Shown here: positions 7,967 to 17,184 of the stretch, one piece after another
Position numbering within the stretch: the first letter of the stretch is position 1
Layout of the letters: every line of letters begins with the position of its first letter
Notes under the pieces: generated by a model
What the model was told of the DNA's origin: nothing
The model's database searches: none
Seen by the model: only the letters and a program-made list of their open reading frames with translations
Translations under genes and position numbers: made by a program
Assembly: GCA_024330945.1 (NCBI GenBank)
Contig: JANDJJ010000006.1
Coordinates: 1 to 51,194, forward strand
Reading direction: 5' to 3'
Length of the DNA stretch: 51,194 nt
Source: Nitrospira sp.
Lineage (GTDB): Bacteria > Nitrospirota > Nitrospiria > Nitrospirales > Nitrospiraceae

Positions 7967-9342
7967 AGCGATTCCTCCTGCCACGTGGTGGAATGTGAGA
8001 CGGACCCGGCGGATGTCAGCTCATGAGTCGCCCTCGCCCCGTTCAACATCGGGCGGGCTGAGTTGCGGAAGGCGACATACCGTTGCGCGATCAAAAACTC
8101 GGCCAAGCGCTCCGGCGACGCCGGCTCGATGTCTTCGGGCACCCGCTGGCCGACTCCCCAGTAGGACAGCGGCAATCCCGTCTGCTGCGCCACATCGTAG
8201 ACGGTGCCGAACGACGCCGTTTCATCCAACTTCGTGAAGACGATGTGCAGCGACGGCAACACGCCGACTCGATCAATGATGCTTCGCAACTCTCCCGCCC
8301 GCGCGCAGGCCGGAAGCGTCACGTGCGTGGCGACGTCGGCGTCCTCGCCGAGCATCCGATGCAGCTCCAGAGCCGACGACACGTCGTCCGGCCGAACGCC
8401 AGGCATGTCAACGAGAACCAGATCGGCCCTCGCGTGACGGCGCAACCCGTCGCGAAGCTGCCGGGGCGACCGTGCCGACGCGAATGGAACGCCGAGCGCC
8501 CGCGCGTACCGCCGCAACTGCTCCACCGAGACCTCGCGATAAGCGTCGAAGGTTACGACGGCGACGGATCGACGCCGTTCAAGACGGCAATGGGCCGCCA
8601 GTTTCGTCACGATCGACGTCTTGCCAGCCCCGCTGGGCCCGAGGATCAAACGAACGACCCGACCGTTCGTTTGGTCGAGAAGGTCTCCCCCGACGACAAT
8701 GCGACGGCCGATTTCTTGAGCGAGGACTTGCACCATCAGATCTTCATCACCGGCGCCGTCCCGCCCCAATCGCCGTTGCAAATCCTTGCCCAGCGTTTCC
8801 GCCGACGCGGGGTGCATGCCTTGTCGAACGAACGATCGACACAGCGCGCCTAGGACCGTCGGCGTTTCCTCTTTCACCGATTGAGGTTCAGGCGGCAATG
8901 ACTCCCCCAACCGGCGGCTCAGTTCGCATAATTCATCCTGAAGCCGCCGAAGACGAGCCCGCCGCGACTCCGCGCGTGGCGGGTGCGCCGGCGGGCCGAG
9001 CGGTCGTACATCGGCCGATTCGCGAAGCGAGCCGGACGGTTCCAGCAGGGATTCGAGCGTTGCGCGAAAACCGGAGACGGCGGAAGACGACGGGGGTCCC
9101 GCAGCGGACATTGAGCGAGCACCGGCCGCCGAATCGTCATCGCGACGCCCGGAACCCGTCGCCGGAGCCGGTTCCTCGCATGCGGCCATGACCTCCAACA
9201 CCGGCCGATCGAACACCCGCAACGGCCTGTCGCCTTCGCGTACTTCCTTCGAGGAAAGGATGATCGCATCCGGCCCCAATTCCTCCTTGATCGCGCGCAA
9301 GGCGTCCTGCATGCTGAGAGCGTGAAACGTTTTGACCTTCAT
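7951..9342 (-). CDS. flhF: Flagellar placement GTPase FlhF
   Basis: FlhF is the SRP-family GTPase that places polar flagella. The 463-residue protein starts at ATG 9342 (GAGGGAG upstream) with the family N-terminus MKVKTFHALSMQDALRAIKE and LGPDAIILSS. After a variable basic linker the NG domain carries G1 GPSGAGKTS, G2 DAYREVSVEQLRRYA and G4 TKLDET with the closing SYWGVGQRVPEDIEPA. The G3 motif, usually DTAGR, reads DMPGV here. It ends with a 16-base overlap into flhG and starts 9 bases after flhA. Confidence 0.94.
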   Translation of the reverse strand: MKVKTFHALSMQDALRAIKEELGPDAIILSSKEVREGDRPLRVFDRPVLEVMAACEEPAPATGSGRRDDDSAAGARSMSAAGPPSSSAVSGFRATLESLLEPSGSLRESADVRPLGPPAHPPRAESRRARLRRLQDELCELSRRLGESLPPEPQSVKEETPTVLGALCRSFVRQGMHPASAETLGKDLQRRLGRDGAGDEDLMVQVLAQEIGRRIVVGGDLLDQTNGRVVRLILGPSGAGKTSIVTKLAAHCRLERRRSVAVVTFDAYREVSVEQLRRYARALGVPFASARSPRQLRDGLRRHARADLVLVDMPGVRPDDVSSALELHRMLGEDADVATHVTLPACARAGELRSIIDRVGVLPSLHIVFTKLDETASFGTVYDVAQQTGLPLSYWGVGQRVPEDIEPASPERLAEFLIAQRYVAFRNSARPMLNGARATHELTSAGSVSHSTTWQEESLCRRT

Positions 9343-9350
9343 CGGCTCCC

Positions 9351-11447
9351 TCACGACGACTGCGCGAGTTCGGCGTCGATCCGAACCGTATCGAGCGACT
9401 GCAGACGCGCCAAAGCGTCGACTTCATTGAAACCGATAATCGGCACCGCGTGGAGCACACGATCGGTCAGACGGCGCAGATGCCGCCGCACGGCCTGCGA
9501 ACACAGCACGACCGGCTGATGACCGCGGGAAGCGACCCGTTCGGCGGCCTGTTTCAGGCCGTTCAGCAACTTGTGCGACAGCGCCGGATCGAGCGAAAGA
9601 GCGGCTCCCTGCGGAAGACTGGCCGCCTGCTCAGCCAACGACCGATCCAACAGCGGGTCCAACGTAATGACCTGGAGCGTGCCGTCCTGCGCTTGAAACT
9701 GTTTGGTGATCGTCCGGGCCAGCGCCTGGCGGGCGAACTCCGTGAGCACGTCCGCATCCTTGACCGCTCCGGCATGATCGGAGACCGCTTCGAGGATCGA
9801 CCGAAGATCGCGAATCGGCACGCCTTCCCTGAGCAAATTGCCCAAGATCCGCACCACCGCCCCCAGGGGCAGCAACGTCGGAATCAGCTCTTCCACCAAT
9901 TTTGGATTCGTTTTGCCGACTTCGTCCAACAGCGCCTGCACCTCCTGCCGTCCGAGCAACTCATGGCCGTGCCGTTTGATGATTTCGGACAGATGCGTGG
10001 TGATCGCCGAGCTTGCGTCGACGACGGTGTAGCCGGCCAGTTGCGCCTGTTCCCGCGCGTCTTCGGCGACCCAGAGAGCCGGAAGGCCGAACGCCGGCTC
10101 TTTGGTCGGAATTCCCTGCACCAGCCCCCGCTGGCCCGTGCCCGGATCGATCGCCAACAGATGGCCGGGCAGCACGTCGGCTTTCGCCACTTCCACGCCC
10201 TTCAAAATGACGACGTACTCGTTCGGCCGCAGTTGGAGATTGTCTCGGATATGAATCGGCGGCACCACGAATCCCATGGATTCGGCGATCTGTCTCCGCA
10301 AGCCTTTGATCCGGTCCAGCAGCGCGCTCCCTTGCGCTCCCTCCACCAGCCCGATCAGGCCGTATCCCACCTGCAGCTCCATCAACTCAAGGGGCGCGAC
10401 GCGCGTCACGCTTTCGTCGGCCTTGGGGGAGGCGGGAGCCGACGCAACCGCTTCGGAACTTCGCTCCTCCTCGCGTAAGCGGTACGCCATCCAACCGGCA
10501 AGCCCCCCCAGCCCCAAAAACGCGAGATGCGGCAAGCCGGGAACCATGCCCAACGCGAGCAGAATCCCGGCGGCGGTGCCGACCGCCTTGGACGAGGTCA
10601 ACAACTGCCTGGTGATCTCGCCGCTAAGATCGGTCTCGGCGGCGGCGCGGGTGACGACGATGCCGGCCGCCGTCGAGACGATCAACGCCGGTATCTGCGC
10701 GACCAACCCTTCCCCTACGGTCAGCAACGTGTAGGTCTGCGCGGCGAGCGCCGGGCTCATGCCTTTCTGAAGAATGCCGATGGCCAGCCCGCCGACGATG
10801 TTCACGAGAATGATGACCACGGCGGCGATGGCGTCGCCTCGCACGAACTTGCTGGCGCCGTCCATCGCTCCATAGAAATCCGCCTCCTCGGCGATTTCCC
10901 GGCGGCGCCGCCGCGCCTCAGCCTCGTTGATGAGGCCGGCGTTCAGATCGGCATCGATGCTCATCTGTTTGCCCGGCATCGCGTCCAACGTAAACCGCGC
11001 GGCGACTTCGGCCACGCGACCGGCGCCCTTGGTCACCACCACGAAGTTGATGACGACCAGAATGCAGAACACCACCAACCCCACCGTGTAATTGCCGCCG
11101 ACCACGAAGCTGCCGAACGCCCTGATGACCTCGCCCGCCGCGCCGACTCCTTCGTTGCCGTGAAGAAGAATCAAGCGGGTCGAGGCGATGTTCAGCGACA
11201 GCCGCAAGAGCGTGATCATCAGCAGGATGGACGGGAACACCGAAAACTCGATGGGCCGCCGCACTTGCAGGCCGACCAACAGAATGATGACGGACAACGT
11301 GATGTTGAAGCTCAGGAGCAGATCGAGCAGAAACCGGGGAAGCGGAAGCAGCATGACCATCAAAATGGCCACGACCCCCACGGAAATGAGGATATCGGGA
11401 TGTTTGACGAACGATGCGCGTTGAATTGGTTCCACCTTGGTCGACAT
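9351..11447 (-). CDS. flhA: Flagellar export gate protein FlhA
   Basis: At 698 residues this is full-length FlhA. The N-terminal half has about eight membrane helices (for example VVAILMVMLLPLPRFLLDLL) and the signature FHIPEP loop with FTLDAMPGKQMSIDADLNAG and ARRRRREIAEEADFYGAMDG. The C-terminal half (about 350-690) is the cytoplasmic substrate-docking ring, with PPIHIRDNLQLRPNEYVVIL. FlhA forms the export gate ring and takes part in proton-driven secretion. The gene sits between flhB and flhF, with a 46-base gap after flhB. Confidence 0.97.
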   Translation of the reverse strand: MSTKVEPIQRASFVKHPDILISVGVVAILMVMLLPLPRFLLDLLLSFNITLSVIILLVGLQVRRPIEFSVFPSILLMITLLRLSLNIASTRLILLHGNEGVGAAGEVIRAFGSFVVGGNYTVGLVVFCILVVINFVVVTKGAGRVAEVAARFTLDAMPGKQMSIDADLNAGLINEAEARRRRREIAEEADFYGAMDGASKFVRGDAIAAVVIILVNIVGGLAIGILQKGMSPALAAQTYTLLTVGEGLVAQIPALIVSTAAGIVVTRAAAETDLSGEITRQLLTSSKAVGTAAGILLALGMVPGLPHLAFLGLGGLAGWMAYRLREEERSSEAVASAPASPKADESVTRVAPLELMELQVGYGLIGLVEGAQGSALLDRIKGLRRQIAESMGFVVPPIHIRDNLQLRPNEYVVILKGVEVAKADVLPGHLLAIDPGTGQRGLVQGIPTKEPAFGLPALWVAEDAREQAQLAGYTVVDASSAITTHLSEIIKRHGHELLGRQEVQALLDEVGKTNPKLVEELIPTLLPLGAVVRILGNLLREGVPIRDLRSILEAVSDHAGAVKDADVLTEFARQALARTITKQFQAQDGTLQVITLDPLLDRSLAEQAASLPQGAALSLDPALSHKLLNGLKQAAERVASRGHQPVVLCSQAVRRHLRRLTDRVLHAVPIIGFNEVDALARLQSLDTVRIDAELAQSS

Positions 11448-11493
11448 GATCGTTCCGGCGGATGACGGTCGATCGGTTTATCGCCCCCGACCG

Positions 11494-12600
11494 TTACGCT
11501 TGTCCTCGAAGCCCGCCCGCTTCACCTGCCGTCATGCCACGGGCGCGATAGACGAATGCGAGAATTTCAGCCACGGCCCGATACAGATCCGACGGGATCT
11601 CCTTTCCGACGTCCACGAGCGCGAACAGAGTCCTGGCGACGAACTTGTGCTCGACGACCGGCACGCTGTGGCGTCGGGCCATTTCGCGAATGCGCTCGGC
11701 GATCTCGCCGGCGCCTTTCGCCACCACGCACGGCGCGGCCATCTTGGAGGCGTCGTACTTGAGCGCCACGGCAAGGTGCGTCGGGTTTGTCACGACGACG
11801 TCGGCGGTTTTGACCGCCGCCAGCATTCGCTTCTTCAGCAGCTCCCGCTGCGCGGTCCGGACCCGGCTCTTGATCAGCGGATCTCCTTCCGTCGACTTGT
11901 GCTCTTCCTTCACCTCTTCTTTCGACATGCGCAGGCTGCGTTCCCATTCATACCGCTGATAGAGATAATCCAACCCGGCGAGGACTCCGATCGCGCCGCC
12001 GACCGCCAAGGCCGCCTTCAACAACAGCCATCCCGTCACGTGCAGCGACGTGCCGAAGTCGAACTCGGTCAATCCCGGCACCTGCTCCAGATCCGCCTGC
12101 ACGGCGGCGAACCCGACGCCGGTTACAATCGCGATCTTGAACAGTCCTTTGAGCAGTTCAACCAGGGAGCGCAGAGAAAACAGCCGGGACAACCCATTGA
12201 GCGGATTGACGCGACCGGGATCCAAGTGGAGCGCCTCCGGCCGAAACAGGAATCCCGTTTGGAGGATCGTCGCCCCACCCCCGATCAACAGAAGTCCCCC
12301 GAGAATCGGCAGCGTCACGCCAAGCACTTCCCATCCGGCGTGGATCACGCGCGCATGGACCTGCTCGATCGTCAATCCGTTCCGAAAGGTCTCCGGAAAC
12401 GACAGGGTCAATCCTTCTCTGATCATATCGATCATCGCCTGAAGACCGGTCGGCAACGTCGCAGCCAGCAACCCGATGCCGCCCAGCAGAACAGCAGCGG
12501 TGGACAGATCCCGGCTGAGGGCCACCTGTCCTTTTCGGCGCGCCTCTTCCTTGCGTTTCGGGGTGGCGCGTTCGGTTTTATTGCTTCGATCCTCAGCCAT
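11494..12600 (-). CDS. flhB: Flagellar export gate and specificity switch protein FlhB
   Basis: The 368-residue protein begins with KTERATPKRKEEARRKGQVA, has four membrane helices, and carries the autocleavage motif NPTH at residues 272-275 (VVVTNPTHLAVALKYD). Cleavage between Asn and Pro switches export from rod/hook to filament substrates, together with FliK. The C-terminal cytoplasmic domain ends with ALVDVGKEIPSDLYRAVAEI. The gene overlaps the end of fliR by 8 bases. Confidence 0.97.
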   Translation of the reverse strand: MAEDRSNKTERATPKRKEEARRKGQVALSRDLSTAAVLLGGIGLLAATLPTGLQAMIDMIREGLTLSFPETFRNGLTIEQVHARVIHAGWEVLGVTLPILGGLLLIGGGATILQTGFLFRPEALHLDPGRVNPLNGLSRLFSLRSLVELLKGLFKIAIVTGVGFAAVQADLEQVPGLTEFDFGTSLHVTGWLLLKAALAVGGAIGVLAGLDYLYQRYEWERSLRMSKEEVKEEHKSTEGDPLIKSRVRTAQRELLKKRMLAAVKTADVVVTNPTHLAVALKYDASKMAAPCVVAKGAGEIAERIREMARRHSVPVVEHKFVARTLFALVDVGKEIPSDLYRAVAEILAFVYRARGMTAGEAGGLRGQA

Positions 12601-13381
12601 GACCCAACAGACTTAAGAGTCCTATGATCGAAAATTGCAGCCGTTCGATCTCGCGGCCCAGCAACGCCACGATGAACGGCATCGCCAGCGCCAAGATCGC
12701 CAACCCGCCCGCGATGGTCACGGGAAAGCTGAGCACGAAGACGTTAATCTGAGCGACCGCCCGCCCTAAAATCGCCAGCAGCACGTTGGTCACGAGAATC
12801 GTCACCAGCACCGGCGCGGCCAGTTTCAAACCGAGCGCGAACATCTCCCGGGAGAGCCGCACGATTTCCTCGCCCAATCCGGCCGGAGGAGCCGTTCCGA
12901 AGGCCGGAATCGCCTCATAACTGGCCACGATGGTCGAGACGACCAACACGTGGGCGTTGAGCGAGAGGAATACCAGCGACGCCAGCAAAGTGAAAAACCG
13001 TCCCATGAGCGGGACCTGATGCGACGTGGCCGGATCCAGGAGCTGCACGACGCCGAACCCCATCTGCATCCCCACGACGTCGCCGGCGAGTTCAAGCGCG
13101 CCGAAAAACAGCCGCACCGCCAGGCCGATCGTCAAACCGATCGCCAGCTCGCCGGCGAGACCGGCCGCCAGGGCGACGGGATCGAACGGAACGGCGGGGA
13201 GACGAACGACCGGCGCCAGCACCGCGCCCAACGCCAGGACCAGCAGCACCTTGACTTTAGACGGAACGGCTTGCCCGCTCAGAACCGGCAGCGCGGCGAG
13301 CAATCCGCCGACCCGCACGATCAACGCCAAAAACGATTGGAACTCCGGCAGCACAATCTGAATGGTCTGCGTCAACACCAT
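12593..13381 (-). CDS. fliR: Flagellar export gate protein FliR
   Basis: A 262-residue integral membrane protein with about six hydrophobic segments. FliR hallmarks include FLALIVRVGGLLAALPVLSG, GELAIGLTIGLAVRLFFGAL, and MQMGFGVVQLLDPATSHQVP. FliR completes the FliPQR core of the export channel. The end overlaps flhB by 8 bases and the start follows fliQ by 7, so synthesis of the gate is coupled. Confidence 0.96.
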   Translation of the reverse strand: MVLTQTIQIVLPEFQSFLALIVRVGGLLAALPVLSGQAVPSKVKVLLVLALGAVLAPVVRLPAVPFDPVALAAGLAGELAIGLTIGLAVRLFFGALELAGDVVGMQMGFGVVQLLDPATSHQVPLMGRFFTLLASLVFLSLNAHVLVVSTIVASYEAIPAFGTAPPAGLGEEIVRLSREMFALGLKLAAPVLVTILVTNVLLAILGRAVAQINVFVLSFPVTIAGGLAILALAMPFIVALLGREIERLQFSIIGLLSLLGHG

Positions 13382-13388
13382 GACCGCC

Positions 13389-13658
13389 TTAATGCACGTA
13401 CTGCGGGATAGCGGCGAACAGGTTCGCGGTGAAGGTCGTCAGCACGTTCAGCATCCACGGGAAAAACAACAACAGCGCCCCGAACAGCGCCAAGATTTTC
13501 GGGACGAAGGTGAGCGTCGCCTCGTTCAACTGGGTCATGGCTTGAAACGCGCTCACGGCCAAACCGATCACGAGACTCAAGCCCAGAATCGGCGTCGCCA
13601 CAAGCAACGTCGTCTCCAACGCCTGCCGCCCCAATTCGGTCACCATTTCCGGTGTCAC
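13389..13658 (-). CDS. fliQ: Flagellar export gate protein FliQ
   Basis: The best start is GTG at 13658, since GGAGG lies 7 bases before it and the product is then 89 residues, the normal FliQ length. It has two membrane helices (LLVATPILGLSLVIGLAV and ILALFGALLLFFPWMLNVL) and the family start VTPEMVTELGRQALETTLLV. FliQ packs around FliP/FliR in the export channel. The frame is open further upstream, but those codons resemble no FliQ. Confidence 0.95.
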   Translation of the reverse strand: MTPEMVTELGRQALETTLLVATPILGLSLVIGLAVSAFQAMTQLNEATLTFVPKILALFGALLLFFPWMLNVLTTFTANLFAAIPQYVH

Positions 13659-13774
13659 AGAATCGCCTCCTTGTTTTTCACGTCCGTCCTTCGCGTCGCC
13701 GACGGATCTCATGGATTGAACGTCGCACAAGCGTTCTTTCCCGTTCGCCTCCGCGCGGTCCACAGCAGAATGTG

Positions 13775-14551
13775 TCACTGAAAACTCCTGACCATCGACC
13801 CCACGACCAAGTACCAACCGTCGGCCAGAACGAACAGCACCAGTTTGAACGGCAGGGAAATCACCACGGGCGGGAGCAACATCATGCCCATCGACATCAA
13901 CACGCTGGCGACCACCATGTCGACGATCAAAAAGGGAATGTAAATAAGAAAGCCGATCTGAAACGCCACGCGCAGTTCGCTCAAGATGAAGGCGGGAATG
14001 ATGACGTGAGTCGGGACATCCTCGATCTTCTCCGGCTTCGGCAACCGGCCGAGGTCGATAAACAGTTCAAGGTCTCGCTCTCTCACTTGACGCAGCATGA
14101 ACCCCCGCACGGGCTCGATCCCCTTCTTCCACGCCTCTTCGTAGGAAATCCGCTCGGCCATCAGCGGCTGAAGCGCATCGGTATAGACCGCCTGTCCCAC
14201 CGGCGCCATGACGAACATCGTCAAGAAGAGCGCGAGCGATAACAGCACTTGGTTCGGGGGGACCGCTTGGGTCCCAAGCGCCTGCCGAAGAAACGATAGG
14301 ACGATCACGATCCGCGTAAACGAGGTGACCATGATGAACAACGCCGGTGCCAGGGAGAGCACCGTCAGAAGGACGAGAATCTGTATGACGGCGGCGGTTT
14401 GTTTGGGCCCGTCCGAGCCGAGATCGATGCTGATCGAGGGGCCGCCGGCCAAGACCTCGGCCATCGGTCCGCAAGCCAAGGTCGCCGCCGAAACCGCCGA
14501 TCCGACGAACACCAAGCGCGTCGACCGGCCCGTGATTTTATCGATCACCAT
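13775..14551 (-). CDS. fliP: Flagellar export gate protein FliP
   Basis: The 258-residue precursor has an N-terminal signal sequence and four membrane helices with classic FliP signatures: MVTSFTRIVIVLSFLRQALG, PPNQVLLSLALFLTMFVMAP, IIPAFILSELRVAFQIGFLI and VASVLMSMGMMLLPP. FliP is the main pore subunit of the flagellar type III gate. It overlaps fliO by 14 bases. A 116-base gap before fliQ is unusual in this tight operon; I see no gene or promoter in it. Confidence 0.97.
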   Translation of the reverse strand: MVIDKITGRSTRLVFVGSAVSAATLACGPMAEVLAGGPSISIDLGSDGPKQTAAVIQILVLLTVLSLAPALFIMVTSFTRIVIVLSFLRQALGTQAVPPNQVLLSLALFLTMFVMAPVGQAVYTDALQPLMAERISYEEAWKKGIEPVRGFMLRQVRERDLELFIDLGRLPKPEKIEDVPTHVIIPAFILSELRVAFQIGFLIYIPFLIVDMVVASVLMSMGMMLLPPVVISLPFKLVLFVLADGWYLVVGSMVRSFQ

Positions 14552-14963
14552 GGTTCTCCGCGCGACGGAAGAAGGATTCGACTGATGGACGTCGCATCCA
14601 GGCGGGGAACGACGACGAGGGAATCACCGACTCGGACGGCCTCTCCGCCGACGACATGAGCAGTTTCCGAATTTTTTCCGTGTCGCTGACGCGGCCCAGC
14701 GGAACCAGATCCGTCGCGGTGGCTCCAACGATGAGATACTCCCCGGCCACAGACACCAACATGATCGTCTTCCGCGGCGCGACGGCCCCGCTGGCCACGA
14801 CGCGGATCAATTCGTGCCGCCCCGGGGTCCCCAGGCGGCCGCCGATGATTCGCCTGGCGACCAGCGCCGCCGCGGCCATCAGCAGCAACACGACGGCCAG
14901 GGCCGACAACGTGCGGAGCAGGCTGTCCCAGAAATCGATCACGATCGCTTCTCTCGCGTTCAC
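14538..14963 (-). CDS. fliO: FliO, flagellar export gate assembly protein
   Basis: This 141-residue protein has one N-terminal membrane helix (LRTLSALAVVLLLMAAAALVA, about 15-35) and the small FliO domain behind it: GRHELIRVVASGAVAPRKTI, MLVSVAGEYLIVGATATDL. FliO helps FliP form its ring and is poorly conserved, so position between fliN and fliP adds much. It starts with GTG, and the GTGA overlaps the fliN stop by 4 bases. Confidence 0.88.
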   Translation of the reverse strand: MNAREAIVIDFWDSLLRTLSALAVVLLLMAAAALVARRIIGGRLGTPGRHELIRVVASGAVAPRKTIMLVSVAGEYLIVGATATDLVPLGRVSDTEKIRKLLMSSAERPSESVIPSSSFPAWMRRPSVESFFRRAENHGDR

Positions 14964-15334
14964 CCTAGCTGCTGAACCCGTTCGGCGGCGCTGACCACGT
15001 CGGTCAAGCGGATGCCGAACTTTTCATTCACGACGACCACCTCGCCCCGGGCGACCAGCTTGTTGTTCACCATGACGTCCATCGGCTCTCCGGCCAGCTT
15101 GTCCAGTTCGATGACCGAGCCTTGGGCCAATTGCAGCAGATCCCGAATGGCCATTCTCGTCGAGCCGACGTAGACCGACACGTTCATGGGAATGTCGAGC
15201 AGAAACTCGATGTTTTTGGGCGTTCCCGCCGTTTCGACGTTCTGAACCGGAGGAAATGACGCCGGCTGAGGCGCGGCGGACCCAGCCGTCTCGCTTTTCG
15301 TCCCCGCTTCCGGCGCCGTCCCTGAATCAGCCAT
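14960..15334 (-). CDS. fliN: Flagellar motor switch protein FliN
   Basis: A 124-residue protein with a Pro/Ala/Thr-rich N-terminus (1-40) and a C-terminal SpoA domain: IEFLLDIPMNVSVYVGSTRM, LLQLAQGSVIELDKLAGEP and VMVNNKLVARGEVVVVNEKF. FliN forms the lower C ring and docks FliH-FliI complexes, which is relevant to the unusual FliH in this cluster. It lies 24 bases after fliM. Confidence 0.96.
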   Translation of the reverse strand: MADSGTAPEAGTKSETAGSAAPQPASFPPVQNVETAGTPKNIEFLLDIPMNVSVYVGSTRMAIRDLLQLAQGSVIELDKLAGEPMDVMVNNKLVARGEVVVVNEKFGIRLTDVVSAAERVQQLG

Positions 15335-15358
15335 CCCTCACACTCCTCTCGCCGATGA

Positions 15359-16333
15359 TTAGTTGAACATTTTCGTGATACGGCAGGCATGGTTGCCCTT
15401 GTAGACGCCGGGGCTGCCCTGGAATTTGTGAAACCCCTCGACGTAGCAATCCAGCGGATCGCCCGGCCGTTGATCCAACAGGATCACGTCACCCGGCGCG
15501 AAGTTCAGCACGTCGCGCAGCGTGACGGTCGTCGTCCCCAACCGCACGGAGACGGACAGAGGGCACTCCTGCAGTTTTTCACGGAATCGAGCCGTCCAGG
15601 CCCCGTCCTGCTCGATTTGGTCCGACACCAATCCGGAATACAATTTTTCTTTGATCGGCTCCAACATCGAATAGGGATACACCAGAAAAAAATCCCTGGC
15701 GGTGTCCCCGATCAGCACCTGAATCGTCACCACGACCACGATCTCCGACACCGTCACGATCATGGCGAATTGAGGGTTGCTTTCCGACCGCACGTATTCC
15801 ACCTTGACCGGCAACACGGCCTGCCAGGATTTTTCGAGATCCCCCAAGGCGTGAACGAGCAGTCTCCTGACGATACGCAACTGAACGGGTGTAAAGTCGC
15901 GCCCCTCCGGCTTCACGAGCGTTTGCCCCTTCCCGCCGAAAAAATAATCGACGATCAGATAGACCAAAAACGCATCCATGACGAACAGGCCGTTCCCCCG
16001 CAGCGGGTGCATGTGGAAGACATTAAGCGACGAGGGCAATGGAATCTTTTTCAAGAACTCGCCGAACTTGAGGACCTGCGTCCCCACCACGAGCAGATCG
16101 ATCGTCTCGCGCATCATCCCGGTCCATGAGACGGCCTGACGTCTGACGAAGCGATCGTTCACCATTTCGAGCGTCGGCATTCGCCCCCGGACGATCCGCT
16201 CTTGATTCAGCAAATCGTAGGGAGCGGCCCCTCCGTGACCCGGCGCCTCCGCTTTGGGCGTCGTATCCACGTCCCCCGACGCCATGCCTTTGAGCAGGGC
16301 GTCGATTTCCTCTTGAGAGAGAACTTTTTCCAT
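15359..16333 (-). CDS. fliM: Flagellar motor switch protein FliM
   Basis: The 324-residue protein has the CheY-P-binding N-terminal peptide VLSQEEIDALLKGM (residues 4-17), the CheC-like middle domain starting RIVRGRMPTLEMVNDRFVRR, and a C-terminal SpoA domain (VSVRLGTTTVTLRDVLNF, GDVILLDQRPGDPLDCYVEG). FliM links the FliG ring to FliN and receives chemotaxis signals. The intact N-terminal peptide implies a chemotaxis system encoded elsewhere. Confidence 0.97.
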   Translation of the reverse strand: MEKVLSQEEIDALLKGMASGDVDTTPKAEAPGHGGAAPYDLLNQERIVRGRMPTLEMVNDRFVRRQAVSWTGMMRETIDLLVVGTQVLKFGEFLKKIPLPSSLNVFHMHPLRGNGLFVMDAFLVYLIVDYFFGGKGQTLVKPEGRDFTPVQLRIVRRLLVHALGDLEKSWQAVLPVKVEYVRSESNPQFAMIVTVSEIVVVVTIQVLIGDTARDFFLVYPYSMLEPIKEKLYSGLVSDQIEQDGAWTARFREKLQECPLSVSVRLGTTTVTLRDVLNFAPGDVILLDQRPGDPLDCYVEGFHKFQGSPGVYKGNHACRITKMFN

Positions 16334-16342
16334 ACTGCCGGC

Positions 16343-16882
16343 TTATTGCACGACGAACTCGGTGAAATACGCCGCACGGACCCCCGGCCTCGCCAGCAGT
16401 CCGTTGACACGCTGCATGATTTCGTCGCGCAACTGAAATTTGCCCTGGGCCGTTCTGACGGTGTTGACGTCCTTGCTGCTGAGTAACACCAAAATCGTGT
16501 CGCGCACTTGCGCCACGCGGGCCTTGAGGTCGTTCGCCACCGCCTCGTTGTCGGTCTCCAGCTTAATGACGATCTTGAGATAGCGGATCTCCGGCACATC
16601 GGCCAAGTTGACGATGAACGGGTCCAGATCGACCATGATTCCCGGAGCAGAGGCTGATCCCTGCTTGCCGGAATCTTTTCCCCTGCCGTCTTCCTCACCC
16701 GCATGCTCGCCGACGCTTTCGCCCCCTTTGCCCGCTCCGCCCAACAACTTGACCGCCAGCACCGCTCCTCCGACGCCGGTGACAAGCGCGACAAGCGCCA
16801 CGATGATGATGAGTTTGATCGGGAGAGGGGGAGCTGAGATTCGTACCGCTTCTTTTTCGTCCGTCGCCGCCGCATCGGCCAT
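16343..16882 (-). CDS. fliL: Flagellar basal body-associated protein FliL
   Basis: I chose the ATG at 16882 because AGGAGG lies 6 bases before it; the ATG two codons earlier abuts that site. The 179-residue product has one membrane helix (LPIKLIIIVALVALVTGVGG) and a periplasmic domain with MVDLDPFIVNLADVPEIRYL and KIVIKLETDNEAVANDL, ending VRAAYFTEFVVQ. FliL surrounds the stator units and affects torque. It is the first gene of a long operon driven by the sigma-54 site at 16935-16950. Confidence 0.93.
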   Translation of the reverse strand: MADAAATDEKEAVRISAPPLPIKLIIIVALVALVTGVGGAVLAVKLLGGAGKGGESVGEHAGEEDGRGKDSGKQGSASAPGIMVDLDPFIVNLADVPEIRYLKIVIKLETDNEAVANDLKARVAQVRDTILVLLSSKDVNTVRTAQGKFQLRDEIMQRVNGLLARPGVRAAYFTEFVVQ

Positions 16883-16934
16883 AACCATCCTCCTCGCTGC
16901 TTAAACCGCTACCACCTCCGCCTCTCACCGGAAC

Positions 16935-16950
16935 TGCAATGCCTATGCCA
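16935..16950 (-). promoter_or_regulatory. Sigma-54 promoter of the fliL-fliA operon
   Basis: The minus strand reads TGGCATAGGCATTGCA, one mismatch from TGGCAC-N5-TTGCW with the GG and GC elements and spacing intact. It lies 52 bases before the fliL ATG. The rest of the 302-base flgE-fliL gap (16883-17184) holds the flgE hairpin and no gene that I can see. Confidence 0.8.
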
Positions 16951-17144
16951 TTATGGGAAGCCTTGCGCCGTCTTCGGGCGCCACACGTTGCTCCATCATC
17001 TATCAATGTGAGCGGCTGTCTCGTCGGAGCGAGGGAAGGATGTGGTTCGGCGTCAAGAAGACCCTTGCCCCCGTCAGAAAACTGACAGGAGCAATGTTAT
17101 TGTCGGCGCAGCCGGTGTGCGCGATCGTTTCTGCTTGGATCGAC

Positions 17145-17178
17145 GAGAGGGCGGAGCATCGAAGCTCCGCCCCCTCTC
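17145..17178 (-). terminator. Hairpin after flgE
   Basis: GGCGGAGC and GCTCCGCC arms close on ATCGAA-type loop bases and are extended by GAGAG/CTCTC. It begins 7 bases past the flgE stop. There is no U-run after it on the minus strand. It probably marks the end of the fliK-flgD-flgE transcript. Confidence 0.55.
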
Positions 17179-17184
17179 ATGAGG

